Assembly: GCA_009996615.1 (NCBI GenBank) | Contig: JAACZU010000003.1 | Location: forward strand, 271,319 to 335,318 | Direction: 5' to 3' | DNA from: Rhodanobacteraceae bacterium | GTDB lineage: Bacteria > Pseudomonadota > Gammaproteobacteria > Xanthomonadales > Rhodanobacteraceae | Length of the DNA: 64,000 nt | Shown here: in pieces, positions 8,822-16,605 of the stretch | Layout of the letters: every line of letters begins with the position of its first letter | Position numbering within the stretch: the first letter of the stretch is position 1 | Made by a program: the position numbers and the translations under genes | The notes under the pieces: model-generated | Told to the model about the DNA's origin: nothing | Seen by the model: the letters and a program-made list of their open reading frames with translations, nothing else | Database searches by the model: none

Positions 8822-9088
8822 GTTGTCGATGGGGTGCGCGAAGGGAATCCGTGTCGGAAAACACGTCTGGCAGGAAGGCCCGTCGGACGGCGCCATGGCC
8901 GCGGCGATACCGCCACGCACCCCGCTCCCTTCTCGGCGCGTCGCAGCACGTCCACGGGTTGCGAGCCGACGTCCACATCGAGGTTGCGAGGGCCATTTCC
9001 GGACTCTCCTGCGGTACGAGAAGCATGGCGTTCCGCGCCAGGGAAAGTGCCCGGCCCCGAGAGCACGCGCGCCCGCACCTGGCGCGTC

Positions 9089-9117
9089 AAAAAAAACGGC
9101 CCCGTTTCCGGGGCCGT
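9089..9117 (-). terminator. Intrinsic terminator of TonB receptor 2
   Basis: ACGGCCCCG and CGGGGCCGT form a 9-bp GC-rich stem with a short loop, and the minus-strand transcript then runs into eight U residues (A-run at 9089-9096 on the plus strand). It lies 26 bases past the receptor 2 stop codon, so receptors 1 and 2 are separate transcription units. Confidence 0.9.
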
Positions 9118-9143
9118 GAAGGAATGACAACCGCAATTATCGC

Positions 9144-12098
9144 TTAGAACTTCTGCGAGTAACGCAGGTAGTAGAAGCGACCGATGTCGAAGCCACCGTA
9201 GTAGGTGAAGTTCGAGTTCGGCTGCGAGTACAGGACCGGGCCGGCGTGGTTGAACAGGTTGTTCGCACCGACCGAGACCGTGCCGTTCCACGGCGCATTC
9301 CAGCGGACCTGCAGGTCGTGGAACGCGTTGGCACCGGTGCGGTTCAGCGGGTAACGGGCCGCGCCGTTCTCCGGATCGTAGTGCATCGGCTGGTTGCACT
9401 CCGGGCCGCCCGCCGCCGCGGAGTCGAACGAGCACTTCTCCTTGATCGAGGAGTAGTAGCGCGTCGTCCACGTCGCAGCGAAGTCACCCAGCGACCAGTC
9501 GAGGCTGGCATTCGAACGCGTGCGGAAGTTCGAGCTCTTGCCGGTGTAGACCTGCGGCACCTTGGCGGTGTTCGTGATCTTGGCGTCCAGATGGTCGACG
9601 TAGGTCGTGTTCCAGTGGATCGCGAAGCGGCCGAACGAGAACTCCGGCAGGCGGTAGTTCACGCCGAAGTCGTAACCCTCGGTGTCCTGCCAGCCCTGGT
9701 TGGTGCTGCCGATCAGCGCGTAGTTGACCACGCCGTTGGCATCACGCGTGAACAGCAGCGACGAGCAGCGCGCCGCGATGCCGCGGACGTAGCAGTCGTC
9801 GAGCATCTGCGTGACCGAGTCGCCACTGATCGCGTTCTTCAGGTGGATGCGGTACCAGTCCAGGCTCAGGTCGAGGCCGGAAATCCAGCTCGGGCTGTAG
9901 ACGATGCCGGCGGTCTTGCTGGTTGCCGTCTCCGGCTGCAGCGTCGGGTTCGAGCCGGACAGGAACTGGATGCCGGTCTGGCACGGGAACGAGTTGCAGG
10001 GCGAACCACCCTGGCCGATCTGGTTGTAGCCGGCCGGCACGCCGCGCTGGCCGCTGAAGCCGCTGGCGCAACGCGCGGCCACGGCCGGATCGCCACCCGC
10101 GGCGTTACGGACGTCGCACGGATCGGTGTAGAACGCGAACGTGCCACCGACGCCGCCGTACAGGTCGGCGATGGTCGGCGCGCGGAAGCCCTGCGCATAG
10201 TTCGCGCGGAACAGCAGGTCGTCGATCGGGCGCCAGGTCAGGCTGAACTTGCCGTTGGTGGTGTTGCCGAACGTGTCGTAGCGCGAGTGACGGCCAGCGA
10301 CGTTGAACGACAGCTCCTTGGCGAGCATGACGTCCTTCAGCACCGGCACGTCGACTTCGACGTAGTACTCGTCGACCTTGTACTTGCCGCCGGTCGGACC
10401 CGACGACAGGTTCGTGCTCAGGCCCGACTGCGCGAACGCGTCCGGCACGTAGCTGCCGGTCTCGTTGCGGTGCTCGAAGCCCGCCGCGACGCCGATGTCA
10501 CCAGCCGGCAGCGTGAACACCGAACCGGTGATGTTGGCGCTGTAGTCGGTGCTCTTGGTGCGGCCGCGCGAGTGGTAGTACGGGAACAGGAATTCCTGCA
10601 GCTCCGGCGTGCTGGTCAGCGAGCCCGAACCACCCTGGCCGTACGGCAGGATCGGATTCCACGGCACGCACTGGCCCGGCGCCGAGCCGTACGGGATCGG
10701 GTTGTCCGGCGTGCCGCAGGTGACGCGGCCGGTGGCCGGATCGAGGAACGACGGGCCGAGCGCGCCGGTCAGCGCGGTCAGGCTGAAGTCGCCGTGGTTG
10801 ATCTTCAGCACGTCGTTGGTGTTGACATAGGCGCCGACGTCCCAGTTGAACGTGCGGTCGCCGATGTTGAAGTTGCCTTCCAGCGTGCCGGAGATGCGGT
10901 AGGTCGACAGGTCGCTCTTCGTCGTGCGCGGCACTTCCCAGCCACGACGGTAGAAGTAGACGTCCTCGCCCCACGGGTTGTAGTAGCTGTCGGCCGACAG
11001 GCCGATCGCCTGGGCGTTCGGGCCTTCCCACGGCAGCGCGAACGCCGGCTGGAACGGATAGCCCGCGATCTGCTGGTCGGTCGAGCGCTTGTTGTACAGG
11101 ATGTCGGTCGAGAACTTGATGTTGTCGGTGATGTTGTAGTCACCGGTCACGAACAGCGACTTGCGCTCGATGCCGGTCTGCAGGTACATCTGCTGGTTGG
11201 CATTGGAGCGGTCGTTGATGCCGCCGCCGGTACCCGTGCGGTGGTACTGGCTCGGACCGCCGAACGGATCGCCGCCCGGATTGAGCGTGCACTGGCCGGA
11301 GCCCTGGCCCGGGCAGGAGCCCGGCGGCGCGAAGAACACGCCCCACTGCGAAACCAGCGTCCAGCCCGTGAGCGGATGGTACGGACCCTGCGGGTAGGCG
11401 CTGAACTCGCGGTCGGCCGCCAGGACCGGATCTTCCTTCGAGTACTCGGCGCTGAACGTGATCGAGCCACGGTCATTGTGCGAGCCGAAGGTCATGCTGT
11501 AGGTCTGCTTGGCGCCGTCGTCCTCATCGAACTGGCCGACGTAGGCAGCCGCCTCGGCACCGTCGTAGTTCTTGCGCGTGATGATGTTCACCACGCCCGA
11601 GATCGCGTCGGAACCATAAATCGCCGAAGCGCCGTCCTTCAGGACTTCGATGCGCTCGATCGAGCTCATCGGCACCTGCGACAGGTCCTGCAGGCCGTCG
11701 GTGGTCGCACCGAGGCGCTTGCCGTTCAGCAGCACCAGCGTGCGGTTGGCACCGAGGTTGCGCAGGTCGATGTAGTAGCCGCCGACGGCCTCGCCCGACG
11801 ACAGTGCCGCAGCGCGGCTGATCGTCGGCGAACCCGATTCGGTCAGGTTCTGCAGGATGTCGGCGACCGAGTTGAAGCCCTGGTGTTCGATCGCGGCGCG
11901 ATCGAGCACGACGATCGGCTGCGCCGTTTCAACGTCCGCCTTGCGGATGCGCGAACCCGTCACCGTGACGGTTTCCAGCTGCTGGCTGCCCTGTTCCTGC
12001 GCAAACGCAGGAGCCGCCGAGAAGCCAACAACAGCCGTGGCGCCCGCGTACAACGCGTAGCGAACGGCCTTGAACAGCTCGTTGCTCATAAGATTCAT
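9144..12098 (-). CDS. TonB-dependent outer-membrane receptor 2
   Basis: The 984-residue product has a signal peptide ending near AAPAFAQ, the motif TVTVTGSRIRKADVET, a plug with IERIEVLKDGASAIYGSDAI, and a barrel that ends with an outer-membrane Phe (RYSQKF). I chose the ATG at 12098 (MNLMSNELFK) because GGAGAG lies seven bases before it; the ORF extends further upstream only through the promoter. It closely resembles receptor 1 in plug, domain order and upstream element, so the pair probably arose by duplication and was followed by barrel divergence. Several extracellular loop regions are Gly- and Cys-containing. The ligand is unknown. Confidence 0.93.
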   Translation of the reverse strand: MNLMSNELFKAVRYALYAGATAVVGFSAAPAFAQEQGSQQLETVTVTGSRIRKADVETAQPIVVLDRAAIEHQGFNSVADILQNLTESGSPTISRAAALSSGEAVGGYYIDLRNLGANRTLVLLNGKRLGATTDGLQDLSQVPMSSIERIEVLKDGASAIYGSDAISGVVNIITRKNYDGAEAAAYVGQFDEDDGAKQTYSMTFGSHNDRGSITFSAEYSKEDPVLAADREFSAYPQGPYHPLTGWTLVSQWGVFFAPPGSCPGQGSGQCTLNPGGDPFGGPSQYHRTGTGGGINDRSNANQQMYLQTGIERKSLFVTGDYNITDNIKFSTDILYNKRSTDQQIAGYPFQPAFALPWEGPNAQAIGLSADSYYNPWGEDVYFYRRGWEVPRTTKSDLSTYRISGTLEGNFNIGDRTFNWDVGAYVNTNDVLKINHGDFSLTALTGALGPSFLDPATGRVTCGTPDNPIPYGSAPGQCVPWNPILPYGQGGSGSLTSTPELQEFLFPYYHSRGRTKSTDYSANITGSVFTLPAGDIGVAAGFEHRNETGSYVPDAFAQSGLSTNLSSGPTGGKYKVDEYYVEVDVPVLKDVMLAKELSFNVAGRHSRYDTFGNTTNGKFSLTWRPIDDLLFRANYAQGFRAPTIADLYGGVGGTFAFYTDPCDVRNAAGGDPAVAARCASGFSGQRGVPAGYNQIGQGGSPCNSFPCQTGIQFLSGSNPTLQPETATSKTAGIVYSPSWISGLDLSLDWYRIHLKNAISGDSVTQMLDDCYVRGIAARCSSLLFTRDANGVVNYALIGSTNQGWQDTEGYDFGVNYRLPEFSFGRFAIHWNTTYVDHLDAKITNTAKVPQVYTGKSSNFRTRSNASLDWSLGDFAATWTTRYYSSIKEKCSFDSAAAGGPECNQPMHYDPENGAARYPLNRTGANAFHDLQVRWNAPWNGTVSVGANNLFNHAGPVLYSQPNSNFTYYGGFDIGRFYYLRYSQKF

Positions 12099-12202
12099 TA
12101 CACTCTCCAACGTAAGAGTTGTGTCACAGCTCGGGACATGTGCTCTCCCAATCCCTGGGAACGACCAAAACGGTCCACCAAAACCCTCGGCAGTGGACGA
12201 TA

Positions 12203-12232
12203 CTAACAAGATTCTTACGTCATGGGAATCCC
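12203..12232 (-). promoter_or_regulatory. Conserved upstream motif, likely promoter, of receptor 2
   Basis: On the minus strand this reads GGGATTCCCATGACG followed by TAAGAATCTTGTTAG. It aligns without gaps to the element before receptor 1 (22 of 30 bases) and is 105 bases from the start codon. The shared core is GATT, TTACG and CTAACA-like blocks seen from the plus strand. Confidence 0.6.
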
Positions 12233-12554
12233 TGAGTAGCACCTTAACGGGCTGAAATTTTCTTTAAAATTCAGTTCGTTACGATATGCGCAAGATTGGC
12301 GCAATGCAGCAGGACGCCCTGAAGCGGGTTTTGTGGGACTGGCGGCAATGCATTGGGAATCCACGCCAAGGCGCTATTGAAAGGCACCAAAACCCGGCTG
12401 CGCCGCGCACTCGAACTGCCGGAGAATCATCCCGTTGCGCGCTTGCGTTGGGCGCGGAAAAGGACGCCAAGACGACGCCCGCGGCCTTCGGGAGGAGTGG
12501 GCCGGAGGACGGCCCGAAAGATTGGAAGGGGCTGAAACGCCAAGCCCGGTGGCT
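12233..12554. other. Gene-free stretch downstream of the barrel gene
   Basis: This 322-bp stretch lies between the stop of the barrel gene and the promoter region of receptor 2. It contains a short A/T-rich palindromic block (TTTTCTTTAAAA near 12258). Small frames on both strands look like composition shadows, and I see no supported gene or terminator. Confidence 0.4.
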
Positions 12555-13589
12555 TCAGAGATCCTGGCGGTACTGGATGTACGGCGTGCGCGCCTGGTTC
12601 TCCGCATCGCGCGGGGAATTGAGCGGCGCGGACCACAGGTTCTGCGCACCGACGCTGAGTTCACCGCTCCATGGCGTGCGCCAGGAGACTCCCAGGTCGA
12701 GCGTCGTCCAGCGCTTGCCGGCAAGTGCCGGATCGTCGCTGCTGAGCACGTGGCCGACCACGGCCCCACGCAGCGAGCCCGCATCGAGACCGAGGCTCAA
12801 CGACAACTGGTCCAGGTCGATGGACGGCCCCGGACGGCCCAGACCGCCGAGCGCGGACAGGCTGCCCCGCGCATAACTGGCACCGATGTCGAGCGTGGCA
12901 CCCGGATGGAACTGCCAGCGACCTCGCGCATACAGGCCATTTTCGCGGTCGAGCGCGAACGCCGAGGACGCTTCCGGCAACGTCAATACCGGTACCGCAC
13001 CCTCCGCCAGCGGAAGACCGCCGAAGCGGTTGCCGAACGCCGGACCGCTGCCCTGCGTCTGCAGCCAGGACAGGCCATAGGAGAGGTCCAGCCCACCATC
13101 GGCGCTGGTCCAGCCAAGTCCAAGCGAACCGCCCAGCGAGCTGCGCGTCCAGCGCGACGAGGCCGGCATATCGCAGGCAAGGCAGGACGGCGTGGTGGAC
13201 GCCAGGTATTGACCGAACGTCGCATCGGCCCGCAGGCCGTTGCCGAACTGCCAGCGCAGGCCGCCACCGGAGCTCGCATCGATGCCGCCGGCGAGCCGCC
13301 AGACGGACGCCTCGGCGCCTTGGCCGGGCACCGGATCGATCGGAGAGCCGGCCCAGCTGCGCGGCAACGCGATCACCGCGAGCAACTGGCCGTTCTCGCC
13401 GGACCAGATCGGCAGCACGGGCTCGCCGTGCGCGAGCTGGCGCTGCCCTCCCGACGCACCCAGTGCGAGCAACTGCTCGACCAGCGGCGTCCTTTCCATC
13501 ACCGACGGCGCCAAGGACGGCAACGTCTGCGCCGTTCCCGCAAGCGGGAACAGCGAGAGCAGCAGCAATTTGGCGAGGCGCAACGTCAT
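12555..13589 (-). CDS. Plug-less beta-barrel protein related to TonB receptors
   Basis: The 344-residue product has a signal peptide (MTLRLAKLLLLSLFPLAGTA) and then repeated amphipathic beta strands. It lacks a plug domain and TonB box. Its last strands, PWSGELSVGAQNLW to YIQYRQDL, resemble the C-terminal barrel strands of receptor 2 (PWNGTVSVGANNLF to YLRYSQKF), which suggests descent from, or partnership with, TonB-receptor barrels. The final residue is Leu instead of Phe. It is encoded just upstream of receptor 2 in the same direction. The only in-frame ATG that leaves an intact signal peptide is at 13589, but it has no clear Shine-Dalgarno. It probably sits in the outer membrane; function is unknown. 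Confidence 0.7.
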   Translation of the reverse strand: MTLRLAKLLLLSLFPLAGTAQTLPSLAPSVMERTPLVEQLLALGASGGQRQLAHGEPVLPIWSGENGQLLAVIALPRSWAGSPIDPVPGQGAEASVWRLAGGIDASSGGGLRWQFGNGLRADATFGQYLASTTPSCLACDMPASSRWTRSSLGGSLGLGWTSADGGLDLSYGLSWLQTQGSGPAFGNRFGGLPLAEGAVPVLTLPEASSAFALDRENGLYARGRWQFHPGATLDIGASYARGSLSALGGLGRPGPSIDLDQLSLSLGLDAGSLRGAVVGHVLSSDDPALAGKRWTTLDLGVSWRTPWSGELSVGAQNLWSAPLNSPRDAENQARTPYIQYRQDL

Positions 13590-13904
13590 GGTCAGGGTCG
13601 TGATGCAGCGGACGGTGTTAAGAGTCCGTACGGGGCGCGGAGTTCCACCCTTCGTGGCATCCGAGCATAACGCATTCACGAAAAACTAACAGCGTTGCCG
13701 TGACGCATGCCCGACATGGAGCGCGCGCTGCGTCACATTTTCCGCATCGAACTATGCGCCGGCCGCAGACGCCCTGCAAGCGACCCCGGCGCTTTCGCCG
13801 AGCCGTGGCGGCGGTGCGCCGGCATGCCGCCCGGCGACGTCGCGCGGCCCGGCCGGGCTGCTGCAATAGGCGTCCCTCTTCCGAATCCCCGAAAGGTGTT
13901 CCCG
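13590..13904. other. 315-bp divergent promoter region
   Basis: The region lies between the start of the minus-strand barrel gene and the plus-strand secreted protein. CTAACAG at 13686-13692 resembles the CTAACA core upstream of the two receptor genes, at 97 bases from the barrel start, but the rest of the motif is weak. No other gene is supported. Confidence 0.35.
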
Positions 13905-14726
13905 ATGCTGCACGCTCCCCTGCTCGCCCTGTCCCTCGCGGCGGCGGCGCCCGACCCGGCCGCCGCCGCGCTGATCGCCGCCGAGCGCGGCTTTGCCGCC
14001 GACGCGCAACGCCTGGGCGTGCGCACGGCGTTCCTCACGCACTTCGATGCCGAGTCGTGGGTGTTCCGCCCCACCCCGGTCGCCGCGCTGCCGGCGCTGG
14101 CGCGCGACCCGGACGACGGCCACCAGCTGATCTGGACCCCGCAACGGGTCGGAGTGGCAGCCAGCGGCGACCTGGGTTTTTCGACCGGTCCGTGGAGCGC
14201 GCACCATGCCGGCCAGGCGCAGATGGCGCATGGCCAGTTCCTGAGCATCTGGAAGCGCGGCAACAACGGCATCTGGCGCGTGCAGGTCGACGCCGGTATC
14301 CCTCACCCGGCGACCTCGACGCCGCTCGCGCCGCCCGTCGTGATGTCGATGGCGGCGCCGGCCGCGCCCGATGGTGCCGACCACGCGCAACGCGAAGATG
14401 CGCTCGCGCGTCGCGACGCGGCGTTGCACGAGGCGCTCGCGGCACAGCCGGCGACTTCGCCGCTGCCGCGCTTCGCCGATGCGGCGATCCATGTGCTGCG
14501 CGACGGCCAGGCGCCGGCCGACGGCGCCGCCGCGCTCGCGCTGGTCGCCAACGATCCGCCCGGCCTCGGCCGCGGCCCGCGCCGCGCACTCGGCATGGCG
14601 GCCAGCGGCGACCTCGGTTACACGATCGGCGGCGCGGCCGACTGCACCGGCTGCGGCAGCTACCTGCGCATCTGGCGCTGGGCCGACGGCGACTGGAAAC
14701 TGCTGGTCGACCTGAGCACACCGTAA
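13905..14726 (+). CDS. Secreted protein with two NTF2/DUF4440-like halves
   Basis: The 273-residue product begins with a short signal peptide (MLHAPLLALSLAAAAP). It contains two related halves, each with a stretch of the type VAASGDLGFSTGPW and MAASGDLGYTIGGA followed by an Ile-Trp-Lys/Arg-Trp strand (FLSIWKR, YLRIWRW) that ends in a DGxW segment. This pattern fits SnoaL/DUF4440-type NTF2-like folds. GAAAGG lies eight bases before the ATG at 13905, which fixes the start. No catalytic residues are obvious, and its role is unknown. The stop is followed about 118 bp later by mtgA, so co-transcription is possible. Confidence 0.7.
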   Translation: MLHAPLLALSLAAAAPDPAAAALIAAERGFAADAQRLGVRTAFLTHFDAESWVFRPTPVAALPALARDPDDGHQLIWTPQRVGVAASGDLGFSTGPWSAHHAGQAQMAHGQFLSIWKRGNNGIWRVQVDAGIPHPATSTPLAPPVVMSMAAPAAPDGADHAQREDALARRDAALHEALAAQPATSPLPRFADAAIHVLRDGQAPADGAAALALVANDPPGLGRGPRRALGMAASGDLGYTIGGAADCTGCGSYLRIWRWADGDWKLLVDLSTP

Positions 14727-14844
14727 CGCAGCACACCCGGCCGACGCGCCACCGCTCGGCGGCGCCGTGCCATCGACGACGCAAGCGGGTAAGCTGTGAC
14801 GAACCGGCGCGGGCTTTCCGCGCCGGTCTCGTTTCCGGAGGCCC

Positions 14845-15564
14845 GTGTTGCTCCGCTTCGCCGTGCCATCGCCGCTCCGGCGCCTGCTGCGCCTGGCGCT
14901 GCTGGCGTTCGTCGCCTGGCTCGCCCTCGGCGTGCTCGCCGTCGTCGTGCTGCGCTTCGTGCCGCCGCCGCTGACGGCGGTCATGGCGGCCGACTGGCTC
15001 GGCGCGCGGCTCGAAGGCGAGCGCGACTTCACGCTGCGTTATCGCTGGACGCCGTGGGACAGGGTCGCCAATTCCGTGCCGATCGCGCTGGTCGCGGCCG
15101 AGGACCAGCGCTTTCCGTCCCACCCCGGGTTCGACTTCGACGCGATCCAGCGCGCGCTGGCCGCGGCCGACGACGGCGAGCGCCTGCGCGGCGCCAGCAC
15201 GATCAGCCAGCAGGTGGCGAAGAACCTGTTCCTGTGGAACGGGCGCAGCTTCGTGCGCAAGGGCCTGGAAGCGTGGTTCACGGTGCTGATCGAGACGCTG
15301 TGGCCGAAGCGGCGCATCCTGGAGGTCTACCTCAACATCGCCGAGTTCGGCGACGGCATCTACGGCGTCGGCGCGGCCAGCGCGGTGTTCTTCCACACCA
15401 CGCCGGACCGCCTCGACGCGCGCCAGGCCGCGCTGCTCGCCGCGGCGCTGCCGAACCCGGCGCGCCTGCGCGTCGACCGCCCCTCGCCCTACGTGCTGCG
15501 GCGCGCGGCGTGGATCGAGCGCCAGGTCGGCCAACTCGGCGGCGCCGCCTACCTGCCGCGCTGA
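14845..15564 (+). CDS. mtgA: Monofunctional peptidoglycan transglycosylase
   Basis: The 239-residue product is a GT51 glycosyltransferase that polymerises lipid II into glycan strands at the inner membrane. One N-terminal membrane segment (about 11-38) is followed by the catalytic domain with the key Glu86 in VAAEDQRFPSHPGFD and the second conserved block GASTISQQVAKNLFLW. No transpeptidase domain follows, and the length fits MtgA (about 230-240). The start is GTG, preceded by GGAGG; a longer in-frame reading would lack a ribosome site. The gene is followed by a glycosyltransferase gene on the same strand after 76 bp. Confidence 0.95.
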   Translation: MLLRFAVPSPLRRLLRLALLAFVAWLALGVLAVVVLRFVPPPLTAVMAADWLGARLEGERDFTLRYRWTPWDRVANSVPIALVAAEDQRFPSHPGFDFDAIQRALAAADDGERLRGASTISQQVAKNLFLWNGRSFVRKGLEAWFTVLIETLWPKRRILEVYLNIAEFGDGIYGVGAASAVFFHTTPDRLDARQAALLAAALPNPARLRVDRPSPYVLRRAAWIERQVGQLGGAAYLPR

Positions 15565-15640
15565 GCGGCGCGACGCGCGGCTGTCACGCCGCCGCACGAC
15601 GGACTCGGCTAGCATGCGCGCTTTCCATCCAGGTGCCGCC

Positions 15641-16576
15641 ATGCCCAAGCTCACGGTCGTCGTGCCCGCCTACAACGAGAGCGAGGGCCTGAGGGACTTC
15701 CACGCCCGCCTCGCCGCCGTGCTCGACGGCATGGACGTGGCCTCGGAGGTGCTCTACGTCGACGACGGCAGCCGCGACGACACGTACGCGATCATGTGCG
15801 CGCTGCAGGCGGCCGATGCGCGCGTGTCGACGCTGAAGCTGTCGCGCAACTTCGGCAAGGAACTGGCGCTGACCGCCGGCCTCGACCACGTCGACGCCGA
15901 CGCCGCGATCGTGATCGACGCCGACCTGCAGGATCCGCCCGAGCTGATCCCGACCTTCGTCGCGCACTGGCGCGAAGGCTACGACGTGGTCTACGGCACG
16001 CGCGCCTCGCGCGCCGGCGAGACCGGCTTGAAGAAGCTGACCGCGACCGGTTTCTATCGCGTGATGGAGAAACTCTCCTCGACGCCGATCCCGCGCGACA
16101 CCGGCGACTTCCGCCTGCTGTCGCGGCGCGCGCTCGATGCGCTCAAGCAGGTGCGCGAACGCCAGCGCTTCATGAAGGGCCTGTTCACCTGGGTCGGCTT
16201 CCGCCAGCTGTCGGTCGTCTACCACCGCGACCCGCGCCACGCCGGCCAGACCAAGTGGAACTACTGGAAATTGTGGAACTTCGCGATCGACGGCATCACC
16301 TCGTTCTCGGGTGCGCCGCTGAAGGTCGCGACCTACGTGGGCCTGGCCACCGCGCTGCTCGCGTTCGGGTTCGGCCTGTGGGTGCTCGGCAAGGCGCTGC
16401 TGTTCGGCGACCCGGTGCGCGGCTACCCGTCGCTGATGCTGGTCGTGCTGTTCCTCGGCGGCGTGCAGCTGATGGCGCTGGGCGTGATCGGCGAATACCT
16501 CGGCCGCCTGTACGTCGAGGCCAAGCAACGCCCGCTGTACCTGATCGACGCCTACCAGCCATCACGGCACGACTGA
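15641..16576 (+). CDS. Family 2 glycosyltransferase, GtrB/DPM1-like
   Basis: The 311-residue product has an N-terminal GT-A domain with VVVPAYNESEGL, the metal-binding DADLQDPPE (near residue 95) and the acceptor motif RDTGDFRLLSRR. Two membrane helices follow (about 228-258 and 268-295), ending in GEYLGRLYVEAKQRP. This is the plan of GtrB and related polyprenyl-phosphate glycosyltransferases, which load a sugar on undecaprenyl phosphate for O-antigen or glycan modification. I start at 15641, after AGGTG, because the upstream ATG at 15614 lacks a site and adds a non-conserved tail. No flippase partner (GtrA) is adjacent. The sugar is unknown. Confidence 0.9.
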   Translation: MPKLTVVVPAYNESEGLRDFHARLAAVLDGMDVASEVLYVDDGSRDDTYAIMCALQAADARVSTLKLSRNFGKELALTAGLDHVDADAAIVIDADLQDPPELIPTFVAHWREGYDVVYGTRASRAGETGLKKLTATGFYRVMEKLSSTPIPRDTGDFRLLSRRALDALKQVRERQRFMKGLFTWVGFRQLSVVYHRDPRHAGQTKWNYWKLWNFAIDGITSFSGAPLKVATYVGLATALLAFGFGLWVLGKALLFGDPVRGYPSLMLVVLFLGGVQLMALGVIGEYLGRLYVEAKQRPLYLIDAYQPSRHD

Positions 16577-16605
16577 CGCAAGGCGCCGGGGCGCGGCGGC
16601 GCGCC

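Larger units (their letters stand above)
8686..9143. other. 458-bp gap between the two receptor genes
   Basis: This gap holds the terminator of receptor 2 (9089-9117), the conserved upstream motif of receptor 1 (8792-8821) and about 105 bp of untranslated leader before the receptor 1 start. The middle, about 8830-9085, shows no gene or clear structure. Confidence 0.6.

Noticed and set aside
12286..12876. A plus-strand gene in the gap before the barrel gene
   Set aside because: The frame runs antisense into the barrel gene, is Arg/Pro/Ser-rich and has no recognisable motif.
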